Shown: positions 44,201 to 52,298, numbered from the stretch's first letter. The stretch: 64,000 nt of DNA from JAZRPG01 sp045649105 (GCA_045649105.1 JAZRPG010000017.1:1-64000); one strand, 5' to 3'. The notes: generated by a model not told the origin, from the sequence alone. Numbers and translations: made by a program.

Positions 44201-44351
44201 CGCTGATAACACCGAGCTCGACGAGCATGTTGACATCATCAACATAATCTTTGCCGATCTCAGCAACATCAGCGAATGCTGCACCGGCTGTGAATGTAAA
44301 TGCCATTGCAAATACGAGAGCCAGTGCGAGAATCTTCTTAAGATTTCTCAT
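41250..44351 (-). CDS. S-layer protein with three N-terminal SLH domains
   Basis: 1033 residues. The signal peptide (ILALALVFAMAFTFTAGAA) is followed by three SLH domains (about 28-200): ELGVISGYPDGSFKPQANIT, KIVSGKSATKFDPQANITVA and QLGVYDGWAGDPTQLATREL. These bind pyruvylated wall polymer. The remaining 800 residues are acidic, beta-rich, rich in Tyr, Asn, Asp and Val, and lack cysteine, as in paracrystalline surface-layer subunits. Codon choice is more biased and less GC-rich than in its neighbours, suggesting high expression. It is a single-gene unit with a strong promoter, strong RBS (AGGAGGAAG) and strong terminator. The C-terminal part is not assignable to a known domain by eye. Confidence 0.88.
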   Translation of the reverse strand: MRNLKKILALALVFAMAFTFTAGAAFADVAEIGKDYVDDVNMLVELGVISGYPDGSFKPQANITRAEFAKMAYTLKYGSDTDGNLFAAQKSDFADVEGVAEVAWAKGYINFCANQKIVSGKSATKFDPQANITVAEATKMILVIMGVNPEKEGLVGPNWTANTVALGMQLGVYDGWAGDPTQLATRELVAKLMKNAIFSPVFEYSAITGTGSQYNFEGVKNITLGEKTMDLKTVTGIVIANERYALLTDAEGEDLEIEVAATGVDSGESEILYEAKTRDGDIIVNTLTIDRALPDSMLGYKVNVFFKADMASSAEYSYKNVEVIGDVLVNSDTVAYEVSSADVALMPNATSTSQTEIVPYIGFTVDGVEKQIKAPSEAGRLPKNSNAFVEGIGEFYTNYAYVSTETLRGDGTPVLEHPAAGDEFFSAMGTGSLANYRFVSVDGGRTYSYMFKMVSVDNAKYSAVTNYSEAKGTIYLSGLGTVDLEDCVINGTVATDDYVVYYRENGKVYIEKAEVITGAVESFNEDGSVVIGGKTYYADETLCVEYTDNGNDLFNYYDATPSALNASTKYYVYGNIILQIEPSDAVSSVENYAVITNSFYDANLDVAYVKLAFADNTTGTYKIGKFYTKYASQPNNAANDRAMDYADNARFGWVVKYSIRNDGTVDLSGQDFKKLINEDNAQVPAMGGTANIVNKQFANETGSYYGYNENAIVFVLHGKLDVANTDADYTPVTARAYKLANVIDADGDVIPGLEIEGTPAGALSSAVINKNGYERTVVAAAMTIGDSASIGYKSSDNLGYVVSAKQLYNVATGNYYAAMKLISEDGLISANTVENVTNLYNVEVLSAESGIGAIDAVDSTFPAGSFVCYSLDADGKIATIDITGRYAPGVAVGSDPADYTDDAGVRHIYSGEQSGLFAINVAATNADRLSYYNTVDAITVVNGKPVDGSLQSILFSEDGYDIITIDDGAYAGSDLIKLPARLDDDEGIKAFHYNAVMQVEEGEVIRVFSFVDMQKSAYYVPPVDNGDNGDNNA

Positions 44352-44400
44352 TTTTTCTTCCTCCTAAAAAATTTTTAGGCTTCCGCCCTTTATGTACCAA

Positions 44401-44471
44401 ATAATATACTATTTGGAAAAAGCCGTCAAGAGCTTTTTTCCATATGTAACGCAACTGTAACAAAGCGTAAC
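44401..44471 (-). promoter_or_regulatory. S-layer promoter with upstream WalR-like direct repeats
   Basis: Leftward TTGACG (44424-44429), 17 bases and TATTAT (44401-44406). Upstream of the -35 box lie helically phased repeats. Read on the plus strand they are TGTAAC (44445-44450), 5 bases, TGTAAC (44456-44461), 4 bases, CGTAAC (44466-44471). The first two match the published WalR (YycF) consensus TGTWAH-N5-TGTWAH. The position 16-42 bases before the -35 fits activation. Confidence 0.6.
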
Positions 44472-44483
44472 ATTAGCGAAACA

Positions 44484-44526
44484 CAGCGGCAGAAAAGCTT
44501 TTCTCCTCTTGCCGCTGCGTTTTTCT
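44484..44526. terminator. Hairpin ending the mgl operon
   Basis: CAGCGGCA...AAAG pairs with CTTGCCGCTG with an inner AAAAGCTTTT. The T run is better in the rightward direction, but its place after the mgl operon and before the S-layer promoter suggests a boundary. Confidence 0.55.
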
Positions 44527-44546
44527 TTATATACATATTATATATA

Positions 44547-44663
44547 TTATCTCGCGCCGATAATGAGACAGGCGCCGATTGCAAAAAGCCCGAGAAATAT
44601 TACAAAATCAAGAACCTTTGTTGATACATTTACCTTCATATATATATTGTCATTATTTTTCAC
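44547..44663 (-). CDS. Small single-helix membrane protein after mglC
   Basis: 38 residues from GTG 44663, 12 bases after the mglC stop, with GGGAGGGAG as RBS. The first 16 residues are polar (VKNNDNIYMKVNVSTK) and a hydrophobic helix follows (VLDFVIFLGLFAIGACLIIG). The spacing and RBS make it a likely real gene of the mgl operon; its function is unknown. A role in stabilising the permease is possible but speculative. Confidence 0.65.
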   Translation of the reverse strand: MKNNDNIYMKVNVSTKVLDFVIFLGLFAIGACLIIGAR

Positions 44664-44675
44664 TCCGCTCCCTCC

Positions 44676-45746
44676 CTACTTTCTGACGAGATATTTGCGC
44701 ATATCTATTGCGCATGCAACGAGGATTATGAGCCCTTTTATTATATATTGCAGATTCTGGTTCACGCTCAGGAACGTAAGCCCGACAAATATTATGCGCA
44801 GGAGAACTACGCCGATTATGACGCCGCGGATTTTTCCGATTCCGCCGACGAACGACACACCGCCGATTACGCAGGCGGCGATTGCGTCAAGCTCATAGTT
44901 AAGCCCCGTTGCCGCGCTGTTTGAGCTGATTCTCGCTCCCTCGATAAACCCCGTAATGCCGTACATCGCGCCGGCGAGCGTGAACACGAGGATTGTCGTC
45001 GCCGTGACATTCACTCCCGAAACATGCGCCGCCTCCGGGTTTGAACCGACGGCAAACATGTTTTTGCCGAACTTTGTCTTATTCCACACAAACCACATTA
45101 TAATTGTTATCGCAAAGGAATACCACACAAAGTTCGGTATCGCGCTTGTGCCTATTGACACAAAGCTCCCGTTTATGAGGTCCGTATAGCTTCTGTCAAG
45201 GCCTGAGATTGCCTGGCCGTTATTTGTGCCGAGCGTGAGGTACATGAGCAGTCCGCCGTACACTATAAGCTGCGTCGCAAGGGTTACTATAAACGGGTGA
45301 AGGTTAAATTTCGCCGTACAGAAGCCGTTTACCGCGCCGACTGCCGCGCCGACTGCTATTATGAGAAGAATCACGGCAAAAACAGGCACGGTCTCAAGCG
45401 CAGGGAACATCTTGTTCGCATATCCCGTCGTCTGAAGAAGCGACGCGGCGATGCACGCAGTCAGCCCGACAACGCGGCCTGCGGAGAGGTCCGTCCCCGT
45501 GAGGATTATGGCGCCCGCTATTCCGAGCGCTATCGGAAGATTTGCCGCAGAAAGCGAGAGTATATTTACAATCGACCCTGCGGATAAAAAGCGCGGCTTA
45601 TATATCGCTATTGCAACTATTACAAGCATAAGAAATATATACAGCGCATTGTTTATAAAAATCTCGCCGCGCATACGGCGGCGTGCATCGGCATCAAGCG
45701 CGCGGTACTCGGTAAAGCGCCGCCTGAATATGTTATCTCTTCCCAT
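44676..45746 (-). CDS. mglC: Galactose/methyl-galactoside ABC transporter permease
   Basis: 356 residues from ATG 45746; an upstream in-frame extension would overlap mglA and lacks an RBS. About 8-10 membrane segments. IALGIAGAIILTGTDLSAGR and LLMYLTLGTNNGQAISGL are typical of MglC, as are NPEAAHVSGVNVTATTILVF (EAA-like loop) and ARISSNSAATGLNYELDAIA. It forms a homodimeric channel for galactose or glucose. It starts 11 bases after mglA. Confidence 0.93.
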   Translation of the reverse strand: MGRDNIFRRRFTEYRALDADARRRMRGEIFINNALYIFLMLVIVAIAIYKPRFLSAGSIVNILSLSAANLPIALGIAGAIILTGTDLSAGRVVGLTACIAASLLQTTGYANKMFPALETVPVFAVILLIIAVGAAVGAVNGFCTAKFNLHPFIVTLATQLIVYGGLLMYLTLGTNNGQAISGLDRSYTDLINGSFVSIGTSAIPNFVWYSFAITIIMWFVWNKTKFGKNMFAVGSNPEAAHVSGVNVTATTILVFTLAGAMYGITGFIEGARISSNSAATGLNYELDAIAACVIGGVSFVGGIGKIRGVIIGVVLLRIIFVGLTFLSVNQNLQYIIKGLIILVACAIDMRKYLVRK

Positions 45747-45757
45747 AAAAAGCCCCT

Positions 45758-47254
45758 CTACACATTTTTTGTCGCAAGAGTCATTATTTCCTCCTGCGTC
45801 GCACTTTTTGCATCCACCTCGCCCGCGAGGCACCCGCCCGACATCACGAGAATTCTGTCGCACACACCGAGAAGCTCAGGCATTTCCGAGGATACCATAA
45901 TTATCGTCTTTCCCTCTTTTGCAAGTTTTAATATAACCTGATATATCTCATACTTTGCACCGACATCGATGCCGCGCGTCGGCTCATCAAGCAAAAGCAC
46001 GGTCGGCTCGGTTAAAAGCCAGCGCCCGATTATGACCTTCTGCTGGTTTCCGCCCGAGAGCGCGCGGATTTTTGTCTCCTGAGACGGCGCCTTAACACGG
46101 AGCGTCTCCATCACCCAGTCCGTTGCCCTGCGCAGACGCGCATGGCTTAAAAACCCTGCAGGGGCGCGGTACTTTCGCAGGCTCGATATCGTGGAATTGT
46201 CGCGCAGGTCAAGAATCCCGAAGATGCCTGTCGCGCGGCGCTCCTCCGTTATCAGCGCAAACCCGTTTTTTATCGCCTCGCGGGCGTTTCTGTTTTTCAC
46301 CTCGACCCCGTGAAGCTTTATCCTCCCGCTCTTTCGCGCCGAGATTCCGAATATGTTCTCCAGAAGCTCCGTCCTGCCTGCACCGTCAAGCCCCGCCACG
46401 CCGACAATCTCTCCGCTGCGCACCGAAAACGAAACGTCCGTTAAGTTTGCATACAGCGACGAAAGGTTCTCAACCTCAAGCGATGTCTCCCCCGGCGCGT
46501 TATCCTTCTCGGGGAACCTCTTTTCAAGCTCACGCCCTACCATAAGCTTTATTATCTGATTCATCGTCAGCTCTTCTGCAGGCTTTGTCGCAATCCTTGC
46601 GCCGTCGCGCATTACGGTAACCTCATCGGAAATGCGCAGTATTTCCTCCATCTTGTGAGAGATATACACAATACCGCAGCCGCGCTCCCGAAGCATATTT
46701 ATTATGCGGAACAGGCTCTCAACCTCTTTGTCGTTAAGAGATGAGGTCGGCTCGTCAAACACGATTACCTTTGTGTTATACGAAACCGCCTTTGCAATCT
46801 CTACCATCTGGCGCTGTGCCACCGGCATTGTGCTCATTATCGTGTCAGGATTGATATCGAGCCCCAGCTGCTTAAATATTTTCTCTGTCTCTTTGCGCAT
46901 CTTTTTTTCAGAGACAAACGGCCCGACTGTCGGATACCTGCCGAGCCAGATGTTATCCATGACGCTGCGCTTCAGGGCCTGGTTAAGCTCCTGATGTACC
47001 ATGGCGACTCCGCTCTCAAGCGCATCACGCGCGGTCTTAAACTCTACCCTGCGTCCCTCCAGAAGAATTTCCCCGCTGTCCTTTTTATATATCCCGAACA
47101 GGCATTTCATAAGAGTCGACTTGCCCGCACCGTTCTCCCCCATCAGCGCGTGCACCGTGCCTGCCTTTACGGTCAGCGAAACGCTGTCAAGCGCACGCAC
47201 TCCGGGAAAGCTTTTGCATATGTCCTTCATTTCAAGAAGAATTTTGTTTTCCAT
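45758..47254 (-). CDS. mglA: Galactose/methyl-galactoside ABC transporter ATP-binding protein
   Basis: 498 residues with two fused ABC domains. Domain 1: Walker [18 protein letters not shown], a typical [11 protein letters not shown]alker B. Domain 2: degenerate P-loop [15 protein letters not shown], signature [14 protein letters not shown] and an intact [18 protein letters not shown]. This is the standard MglA/RbsA layout. It begins after a hairpin that follows mglB, with a 96-base gap. Confidence 0.94.
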   Translation of the reverse strand: MENKILLEMKDICKSFPGVRALDSVSLTVKAGTVHALMGENGAGKSTLMKCLFGIYKKDSGEILLEGRRVEFKTARDALESGVAMVHQELNQALKRSVMDNIWLGRYPTVGPFVSEKKMRKETEKIFKQLGLDINPDTIMSTMPVAQRQMVEIAKAVSYNTKVIVFDEPTSSLNDKEVESLFRIINMLRERGCGIVYISHKMEEILRISDEVTVMRDGARIATKPAEELTMNQIIKLMVGRELEKRFPEKDNAPGETSLEVENLSSLYANLTDVSFSVRSGEIVGVAGLDGAGRTELLENIFGISARKSGRIKLHGVEVKNRNAREAIKNGFALITEERRATGIFGILDLRDNSTISSLRKYRAPAGFLSHARLRRATDWVMETLRVKAPSQETKIRALSGGNQQKVIIGRWLLTEPTVLLLDEPTRGIDVGAKYEIYQVILKLAKEGKTIIMVSSEMPELLGVCDRILVMSGGCLAGEVDAKSATQEEIMTLATKNV

Positions 47255-47273
47255 TCTCCGTCTTCCTCCGCGT

Positions 47274-47320
47274 AAAGCCCCCGGACAAGGGATTTGTTCC
47301 CCCTGCCCGGGAAGGCTTTT
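47274..47320 (-). terminator. Attenuating hairpin between mglB and mglA
   Basis: AAAGCC, CCGG and GGG segments at 47274-47291 pair with CCC, CCGG and GGCTTT at 47299-47318. The T tract after it is poor, so partial termination or message protection is more likely than full termination. It would favour excess MglB. Confidence 0.6.
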
Positions 47321-47350
47321 CTGCCGTAACCCGAATTTATCGGATTTTGC

Positions 47351-48412
47351 TTATTCGCCCGTGTATATTCCGTACGGTATGCGCACCTTGGCAACGCCCT
47401 CATCAACATTGTAGTCGCCCATATCGTCAAGGACGCCCTTTCCCGAGGTCGAGTTTCTTACAACCTGTGCGATGCCGCGCGCCATTCCGTCTGAATCCTG
47501 CTTTATCGTGCCCGCCATTCTTCCTGCCTTTATATGCTCCTTCGCCGCCTCCGTCGCATCGACGCCGAATACGGGGATTGTCCTGCCGCTGCCGTTGTTA
47601 TAGCCTGCCGTATTAAGCGCGGTTATTGCTCCCTCTGCCATTCCGTCATTGTTGCAGATTACAGCCTCGACCATGTTTTTCGACGCCTCGGTATACTCCG
47701 TCAGTATAGTCGTCATATACTCATTCGATGCCGCAGCAGACCAGTTTCCGTTCATATCGGCAAGGTACCCGTCGCGGTTTCCGGCATTATAGAACACAAG
47801 CTCGGGCTTTCCTGCCTCCTTAAGCTTTGCATTAGCGTCCTCAACCGCATATTTCGTGCGGTATTCCGCCTCGGCATTGCCCTCCTGACCCTTGAACAGT
47901 ACATACGATATTTTACCGTCGCCGTTTAAATCCGTCGCGTCAAAGTTTTTCACCAGATAGTCGCCTATCATCTCGCCCTGCATATGCCCCGCCTCTGCAG
48001 CATCTGTGCCGACGAATGCACACTTGTCATAGCTTTTCACAACCTCGTCAGACACCTCGCGGTTAAAGAAAATAACGGGGATATCCGCGTTTTTTGCCTG
48101 CTCGACTATTCCGCGCGCCGCATCGTCGGAGCCCGTCTCCACAATATTTACGACAAGCACGGTCGCGCCCTTTGTTATCGCCGTCTGCACCTGCTCTGCC
48201 TGAGTCGTCTGGCTCGAGTTTGAGTCGTAGTCCTGATACTCTACGCCGAGGGCGTCAAGCTCGCGGTCAAGCGCTGCGCGCACGGTTGAGATATAAGGGT
48301 CGCTGTAGGTGTAATAGAACACCGCCACGGAATGATTCTGCGTCTGCTCGCCGCAACCCGAAAGCCCGAGCGCAAGGCATGCCGCAATTATAAGAGCTGA
48401 TATTTTTTTCAT
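47351..48412 (-). CDS. mglB: Galactose/glucose-binding lipoprotein
   Basis: 353 residues from ATG 48412 (AAGGAG 8 bases upstream). Lipoprotein signal MKKISALIIAACLALGLSGC. The mature part is a periplasmic-binding-type-1 sugar receptor: SVAVFYYTYSDPYISTVRAA, INIVETG-like VLVVNIVETGSDDAARGIVE, PVIFFNREVSDEVVKSYDKC and EAVICNNDGMAEGAITALN, as in MglB. The calcium-site loop LNGDGKISYVLFKGQEG (D-x-N-x-D-G type, here DLNGDGK) is visible. It is the receptor for the mglAC importer. Confidence 0.93.
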   Translation of the reverse strand: MKKISALIIAACLALGLSGCGEQTQNHSVAVFYYTYSDPYISTVRAALDRELDALGVEYQDYDSNSSQTTQAEQVQTAITKGATVLVVNIVETGSDDAARGIVEQAKNADIPVIFFNREVSDEVVKSYDKCAFVGTDAAEAGHMQGEMIGDYLVKNFDATDLNGDGKISYVLFKGQEGNAEAEYRTKYAVEDANAKLKEAGKPELVFYNAGNRDGYLADMNGNWSAAASNEYMTTILTEYTEASKNMVEAVICNNDGMAEGAITALNTAGYNNGSGRTIPVFGVDATEAAKEHIKAGRMAGTIKQDSDGMARGIAQVVRNSTSGKGVLDDMGDYNVDEGVAKVRIPYGIYTGE

Positions 48413-48526
48413 AATTTGCACTCCTTGAATTTTCATTTTATGTGACTGTTTCTAATTATACCCACAAAGTGTTTTTCAAATACTCTTCTTGCCCATTTTA
48501 AAAAATAATTTTAAAATCCGCCATAT

Positions 48527-48589
48527 CCCCCTTAAAAAACAAAAGCACCGTATAACTCTGAGTTGATTTTACTCAAAGTTATACGGTGC
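48527..48589 (-). terminator. Terminator of thrS
   Basis: GCACCGTATAACT (48545-48557) pairs perfectly with AGTTATACGGTGC (48577-48589), extended by TGAGT/ACTCA. The leftward transcript then has TTTTGTTTTTT. Confidence 0.93.
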
Positions 48590-48610
48590 GTATTTGAAAT
48601 GCGCTTTTAT

Positions 48611-50551
48611 TTATGCTTTTGCTTTTGTGTCTATCTGCTCGCGTATCAGCTTGATAAACTCATCAAGCGTCATTGCGCCGAGGTTTTCGCCGTTCTTGCG
48701 GGCGCGGACGGTAACGGTCTTCTCCTCCGCCTCCTTATCGCCGAGGACGAGCATAAACGGAGTTTTCTCCATCTGCGCCTCGCGGATTTTATATCCAATC
48801 TTCTCGCTGCGGCAGTCCGTCTCAACGCGGACGCCCGCCGCGCGCAGAGCCTTTTCAATCTCTGCTGCGTAGTCATGCTGCCTGTCGGTAATCGGGAGTA
48901 TTTTTACCTGCGTCGGCATAAGCCATGTCGGAAGCGCACCTGCGTATTTCTCAATAAGCAGTGCAAGCGTTCTCTCATAGCAGCCGATTGATGTGCGGTG
49001 AATGACATACGGATGCTTCTTTTCCCCGTTTGCATCGACATACTCCATGCCGAACCTCTCTGCAAGCAGGAAGTCGACCTGGATTGTAATGAGCGTATCC
49101 TCCTTACCGTGTACGTTCTTTATCTGTATGTCAAGCTTCGGCCCGTAGAATGCCGCCTCGCCCGCAGCCTCGACATAATCAATATTAAGACCGTCAAGGA
49201 TATCGCGCATACGGTCCTGAACCTCGTTCCACTGCTCTGCCGTACCGATATATTTTTCGCGGTCATTCTCGTCCCACTTCGAGAAGCGGTATGATACATC
49301 CTCATCAAGGCCGAGCGTCTCAAGCATAAAGCGGGCAAGGTCAAGACAGCCTGCAAACTCATCCTCAAGCTGCTCGGGAAGGCACGCGAGATGTCCCTCC
49401 GAGATTGTGAACTGGCGGACACGGATAAGTCCGTGCATCTCGCCCGATGCCTCGTTCCTGAAGAGTGTCGATGTCTCTCCGAGGCGCATCGGAAGGTCGC
49501 GGTAGCTGCGTGGTTTATTGAGATATGCCATGAACTGGAACGGGCATGTCATCGGACGCAGTGCAAAAACCTCGCCCTCAGCATCGGGGTCGCCCATTAT
49601 AAACATTCCGTCCTGATAGTGGTCCCAATGTCCTGAGATTTTGTAAAGGTCGCGCTTTGCCATGAACGGAGTTTTTGTGAGCAGATAGCCCCTTTTCTCC
49701 TCCTCGTCCTCTACAAATCTCTGAAGAAGCTGTATAACGCGCGCGCCCTTCGGAAGCATTATCGGGAGCCCCTGACCGATTACATCGCTCGTTGTGAAGA
49801 AGGCGAGCTCGCGTCCGATTTTGTTATGGTCGCGGCGCTTTGCCTCCTCAACCGCCTCAAGATATTCCGTAAGCTCGCTTGATTTTGTAAACGCCGTGCC
49901 GTATATTCTCTGGAGCATCTTATTGTTCGAGTCGCCTCTCCAGTACGCGCCCGTGCACGAGGTAAGCGCAAACGCCTTCACCTTTGAGGTGTTTAAAAGA
50001 TGCGCGCCTGCGCACAGGTCGACAAACTCGCCCTGGCGGTAGAACGAAATCTCCTCGCCTTCAGGGAGCGCCTCAATAAGCTCAACCTTGTACGGCTGGT
50101 TTTTCTCGCGCATGAGCGCAAGCGCTTCATCGCGCGGGAGTGAAAAACGCTCTACGCGGAGCGATTCCTTGACTATCTTCTTCATCTCTGCCGAGATTTT
50201 TTCAAGCGCGTCGGCGCCGAAGGTCTCCTCAGAGTCAAAATCGTAATAGAAGCCCGTGTCCGTCGCGGGGCCTATCGCAAGCTTTACATTCGGGTACAGA
50301 CGAAGCACCGCCTGTGCCAGAATGTGCGACGCGGTGTGGCGAAGCGTCCACTTGCCCTCAGGCGCGTCGAATGTCAGTATTTCGAGCGTATCCCCGTCCT
50401 TCAGTTCATACGAAAGGTCACGCGTCTTTCCGTTTACTGACGCGGCAAGCGCCGCATTAGCAAGCCCGGAGCTTATCTCGCGCGCCGCATCAAGGCAGTT
50501 TACGCCATCATTCAGCTCAAGCGCTGAGCCGTCCTTAAGAAAAATTTTCAT
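48611..50551 (-). CDS. thrS: Threonyl-tRNA synthetase
   Basis: 646 residues, full length, with the N-terminal TGS domain (1-60), the editing domain (AHLLNTSKVKAFALTSCTGA, HTASHILAQA), the class II core (MTCPFQFMAYLNKPRSYRDL, RVRQFTISEGHLACLPEQL, VIHRTSIGCYERTLALLIEK) and the anticodon-binding domain. Zinc ligands Cys and His of the core (MTCPF, HRT) are in place. It is controlled by a T-box leader. ATG 50551 follows AAGGAG. Confidence 0.97.
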   Translation of the reverse strand: MKIFLKDGSALELNDGVNCLDAAREISSGLANAALAASVNGKTRDLSYELKDGDTLEILTFDAPEGKWTLRHTASHILAQAVLRLYPNVKLAIGPATDTGFYYDFDSEETFGADALEKISAEMKKIVKESLRVERFSLPRDEALALMREKNQPYKVELIEALPEGEEISFYRQGEFVDLCAGAHLLNTSKVKAFALTSCTGAYWRGDSNNKMLQRIYGTAFTKSSELTEYLEAVEEAKRRDHNKIGRELAFFTTSDVIGQGLPIMLPKGARVIQLLQRFVEDEEEKRGYLLTKTPFMAKRDLYKISGHWDHYQDGMFIMGDPDAEGEVFALRPMTCPFQFMAYLNKPRSYRDLPMRLGETSTLFRNEASGEMHGLIRVRQFTISEGHLACLPEQLEDEFAGCLDLARFMLETLGLDEDVSYRFSKWDENDREKYIGTAEQWNEVQDRMRDILDGLNIDYVEAAGEAAFYGPKLDIQIKNVHGKEDTLITIQVDFLLAERFGMEYVDANGEKKHPYVIHRTSIGCYERTLALLIEKYAGALPTWLMPTQVKILPITDRQHDYAAEIEKALRAAGVRVETDCRSEKIGYKIREAQMEKTPFMLVLGDKEAEEKTVTVRARKNGENLGAMTLDEFIKLIREQIDTKAKA

Positions 50552-50597
50552 TTTTTAAAACTCCTTTGTCATATTATATATCATTTCCGAAAATAAT

Positions 50598-50860
50598 AAA
50601 AAAACGCCGCACACCCCGTGAAAAAAATTCAGGGGTGCCGACGAACCGGCACGGTTCCACCCTGCTTGCACGCGCGTAAGAATTCCACGCACATGCCGCT
50701 CAACATAAGCGGTTAACGCCCGCTGACGCCCGCACATACACACACGGCGCCCTTTGCGCCGGCTTCCGCACGGAAGCACGAAGACGGTCCCGCCGACCCG
50801 CATCCGCGCGGCGCGCTCTCAGCCTCGGCGCAGCCTCTCTTATCCGCTATGCATTTCGGG
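50598..50860 (-). promoter_or_regulatory. T-box leader of thrS
   Basis: Leftward, the T-box core AGGGTGGAACCGTGCC (50648-50663) matches the AGGGTGGNACCGCG consensus with TGG-ACC bases that bind the uncharged tRNA end. A terminator follows: GCACCCCTG pairs with CACGGGGTG (50611-50637), then seven T (50598-50604). The upstream part is GC-rich and holds a long stem I region. An ACC triplet, suitable as threonine specifier, occurs within GGGACCGTC, but I could not place it confidently in the specifier loop. Uncharged tRNA-Thr should raise thrS expression. Confidence 0.82.
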
Positions 50861-50899
50861 TGACGGATTCTCCGTATTGCTTTTTCATTATTATATGTA

Positions 50900-50928
50900 A
50901 TTATAGACCCGATTTTTAAAAAAGTCAA
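50900..50928 (-). promoter_or_regulatory. Promoter of thrS
   Basis: Leftward TTGACT (50923-50928), a 17-base spacer and TATAAT (50900-50905). It starts the T-box transcript. Confidence 0.82.
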
Positions 50929-50998
50929 CACAGGCCTGCGAATAATATACGGAATTTGCGGAAATACTTGTGAATATAACTGAAAAGGAGAATTTAAT

Positions 50999-51517
50999 AT
51001 GAAAAAAGTTGTTTTAATCTCGCTTGCGCTCTTGCTCGTCTTTCTGATGTTCGGCAGCTGCGGGAACGCGGAGGACGGCAAAATCGAGAACAGCACTTCC
51101 GAAAACAGCGGAACGGTTGAAAACAAAAACGACAACACAGGAAAAGACAGCATTATGAAATACGACGAAAACGGCATTTCTTTTGATGTGCCCGAGTCCT
51201 GGCGCGACAACTTCAAATCCGTTTCAAAAGATGTCGGCACAGGTGAGGACAAATATACAAAGACTGACTTTATCTACAACCTCGGCGAGCGCGATATCCT
51301 CGTGATGTCCGTCGGCCGCTTTACAAAGCCGCAGTGGGAAAAGCTCAAGAAAAGCCAGCCCGATGCAGAGGGCGCAAAGCTCGGCGAGACAAAAGACCAT
51401 GTCTACAGCATTTTTTACGAAAACCACGACTATATTGAGGATAATGAGCTTCGCGATATCTTAAAGAAAGTCAGAGATGAGGCAACCTCGCTCCGCTCTA
51501 CAATTAATATTAAATAA
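50999..51517 (+). CDS. Lipoprotein of unknown function
   Basis: 172 residues. The signal MKKVVLISLALLLVFLMFGSC has lipobox FGSC. A low-complexity linker rich in Glu, Asn, Ser and Thr (about 25-50) leads to a folded domain starting YDENGISFDVPESWRDNFKS, the PsbP/MOG1-like beginning often seen in Clostridial surface lipoproteins, but the remaining sequence is not recognised. AAAAGGAG precedes ATG 50999. It is a single gene between the thrS promoter region and a convergent HAD gene. Confidence 0.78.
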   Translation: MKKVVLISLALLLVFLMFGSCGNAEDGKIENSTSENSGTVENKNDNTGKDSIMKYDENGISFDVPESWRDNFKSVSKDVGTGEDKYTKTDFIYNLGERDILVMSVGRFTKPQWEKLKKSQPDAEGAKLGETKDHVYSIFYENHDYIEDNELRDILKKVRDEATSLRSTINIK

Positions 51518-51521
51518 CGCA

Positions 51522-51551
51522 TCAGCGCCGCGGAAGCTTCCGCGGCTCTGA
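51522..51551. terminator. Shared terminator between lipoprotein and HAD genes
   Basis: The perfect 20-base palindrome at 51527-51546 (GCCGCGGAAG and its complement) is flanked by TCAG/CTGA. It lies between convergent genes. T tracts are short. Confidence 0.65.
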
Positions 51552-51555
51552 TTTC

Positions 51556-52203
51556 TTATTCCTTATCCTTAAATTCCTCAAACGAGGTTATATATATATC
51601 GGAAACGGACCGCAGCTCCGCCTGCATTTCTTCGGAGAACCTGTCGTACACGCCGACGACCTTGTACCCCGCGGCCTTTGCCGTTTCTGCCGCATGCAGC
51701 GAGTCCTCAAAAACGGCAGTCTGAGATGAAGATGTCCCAAGCGCCCTGCGCGCCGCATCGAAAACATCAGGCCGCGTCTTGGGAACGCCGACCTCACCGC
51801 ATGTTGTTATCGAATCAAAAAAATGCAGGATTCCGCACCGTGAAAGAACGCTCTCGACATGGCACCTGTCTGTCGCCGTCGCCACGCCCATTCGCACGCC
51901 GCGATGCGAAAGCTTCTCAAGATACTCTCTCACCCCGGGCTTCGGCTCCGTTATTTTATCATAAAGCAGGGAAACGCGCGCATTTATCTCAGCTTTCAGC
52001 TCCCCGACGGACTCCTTGAATCCGTACTTTTCCTTTACATAATACAGAAACTCGGTAGCTCCCATTCTGAGAAAAAGCTCATGAGCACACGGCTCGGTCG
52101 ATATGCCGCGCGAGGCAAGATAATCCTCCCCCTGCGTGTACCACACATGCATAGAGTCAATAAGCGTTCCGTCCATATCAAATATTGCACCCGAAAATTC
52201 CAC
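51556..52203 (-). CDS. HAD-superfamily phosphatase, beta-phosphoglucomutase-like
   Basis: 215 residues from GTG 52203, chosen by distance (11 bases) from AGGAG; two other GTG codons 9 and 12 bases upstream are too close to the RBS. Motif I GAIFDMDGTLIDS gives the nucleophile Asp, motif II is GVATATDR, and the VGVPKTRPDVFDAARRAL and FEDSLHAAETAKAAG lines give motifs III and IV. It has a helical cap type C1. Substrate is a small sugar or nucleotide phosphate, unresolved. A WalR-like inverted motif lies in its upstream region. Confidence 0.88.
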   Translation of the reverse strand: MEFSGAIFDMDGTLIDSMHVWYTQGEDYLASRGISTEPCAHELFLRMGATEFLYYVKEKYGFKESVGELKAEINARVSLLYDKITEPKPGVREYLEKLSHRGVRMGVATATDRCHVESVLSRCGILHFFDSITTCGEVGVPKTRPDVFDAARRALGTSSSQTAVFEDSLHAAETAKAAGYKVVGVYDRFSEEMQAELRSVSDIYITSFEEFKDKE

Positions 52204-52274
52204 GGTCTTCACCACTCCTTTTTTAATGCATATATATTCTACATGTAATTTTTTAAAAAGTCCCCCGACTTTTC

Positions 52275-52298
52275 ATTACAGTTTTGTTACAAAACTGT
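52275..52298 (-). promoter_or_regulatory. WalR-like direct repeat within an inverted repeat
   Basis: Leftward TGTAAC-AAAAC-TGTAAT (52275-52291) matches TGTWAH-N5-TGTWAH exactly. It also lies in the palindrome ACAGTTTT-GTTAC-AAAACTGT (52278-52298). It sits between the HAD gene and the M23 peptidase promoter, about 80 bases before the M23 -35 box. Confidence 0.5.

Noticed and set aside
41250..44351. Recent horizontal transfer of the S-layer gene, because its base and codon use differs from its neighbours
   Set aside because: The bias is explained by high expression and by an Asn/Tyr/Thr-rich product; no mobile element is nearby.
50713..51252. Leftward ORF of 179 codons over the T-box region
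   Set aside because: Its codons run through the thrS promoter, the T-box stems and the opposite-strand lipoprotein gene; no domain is visible.
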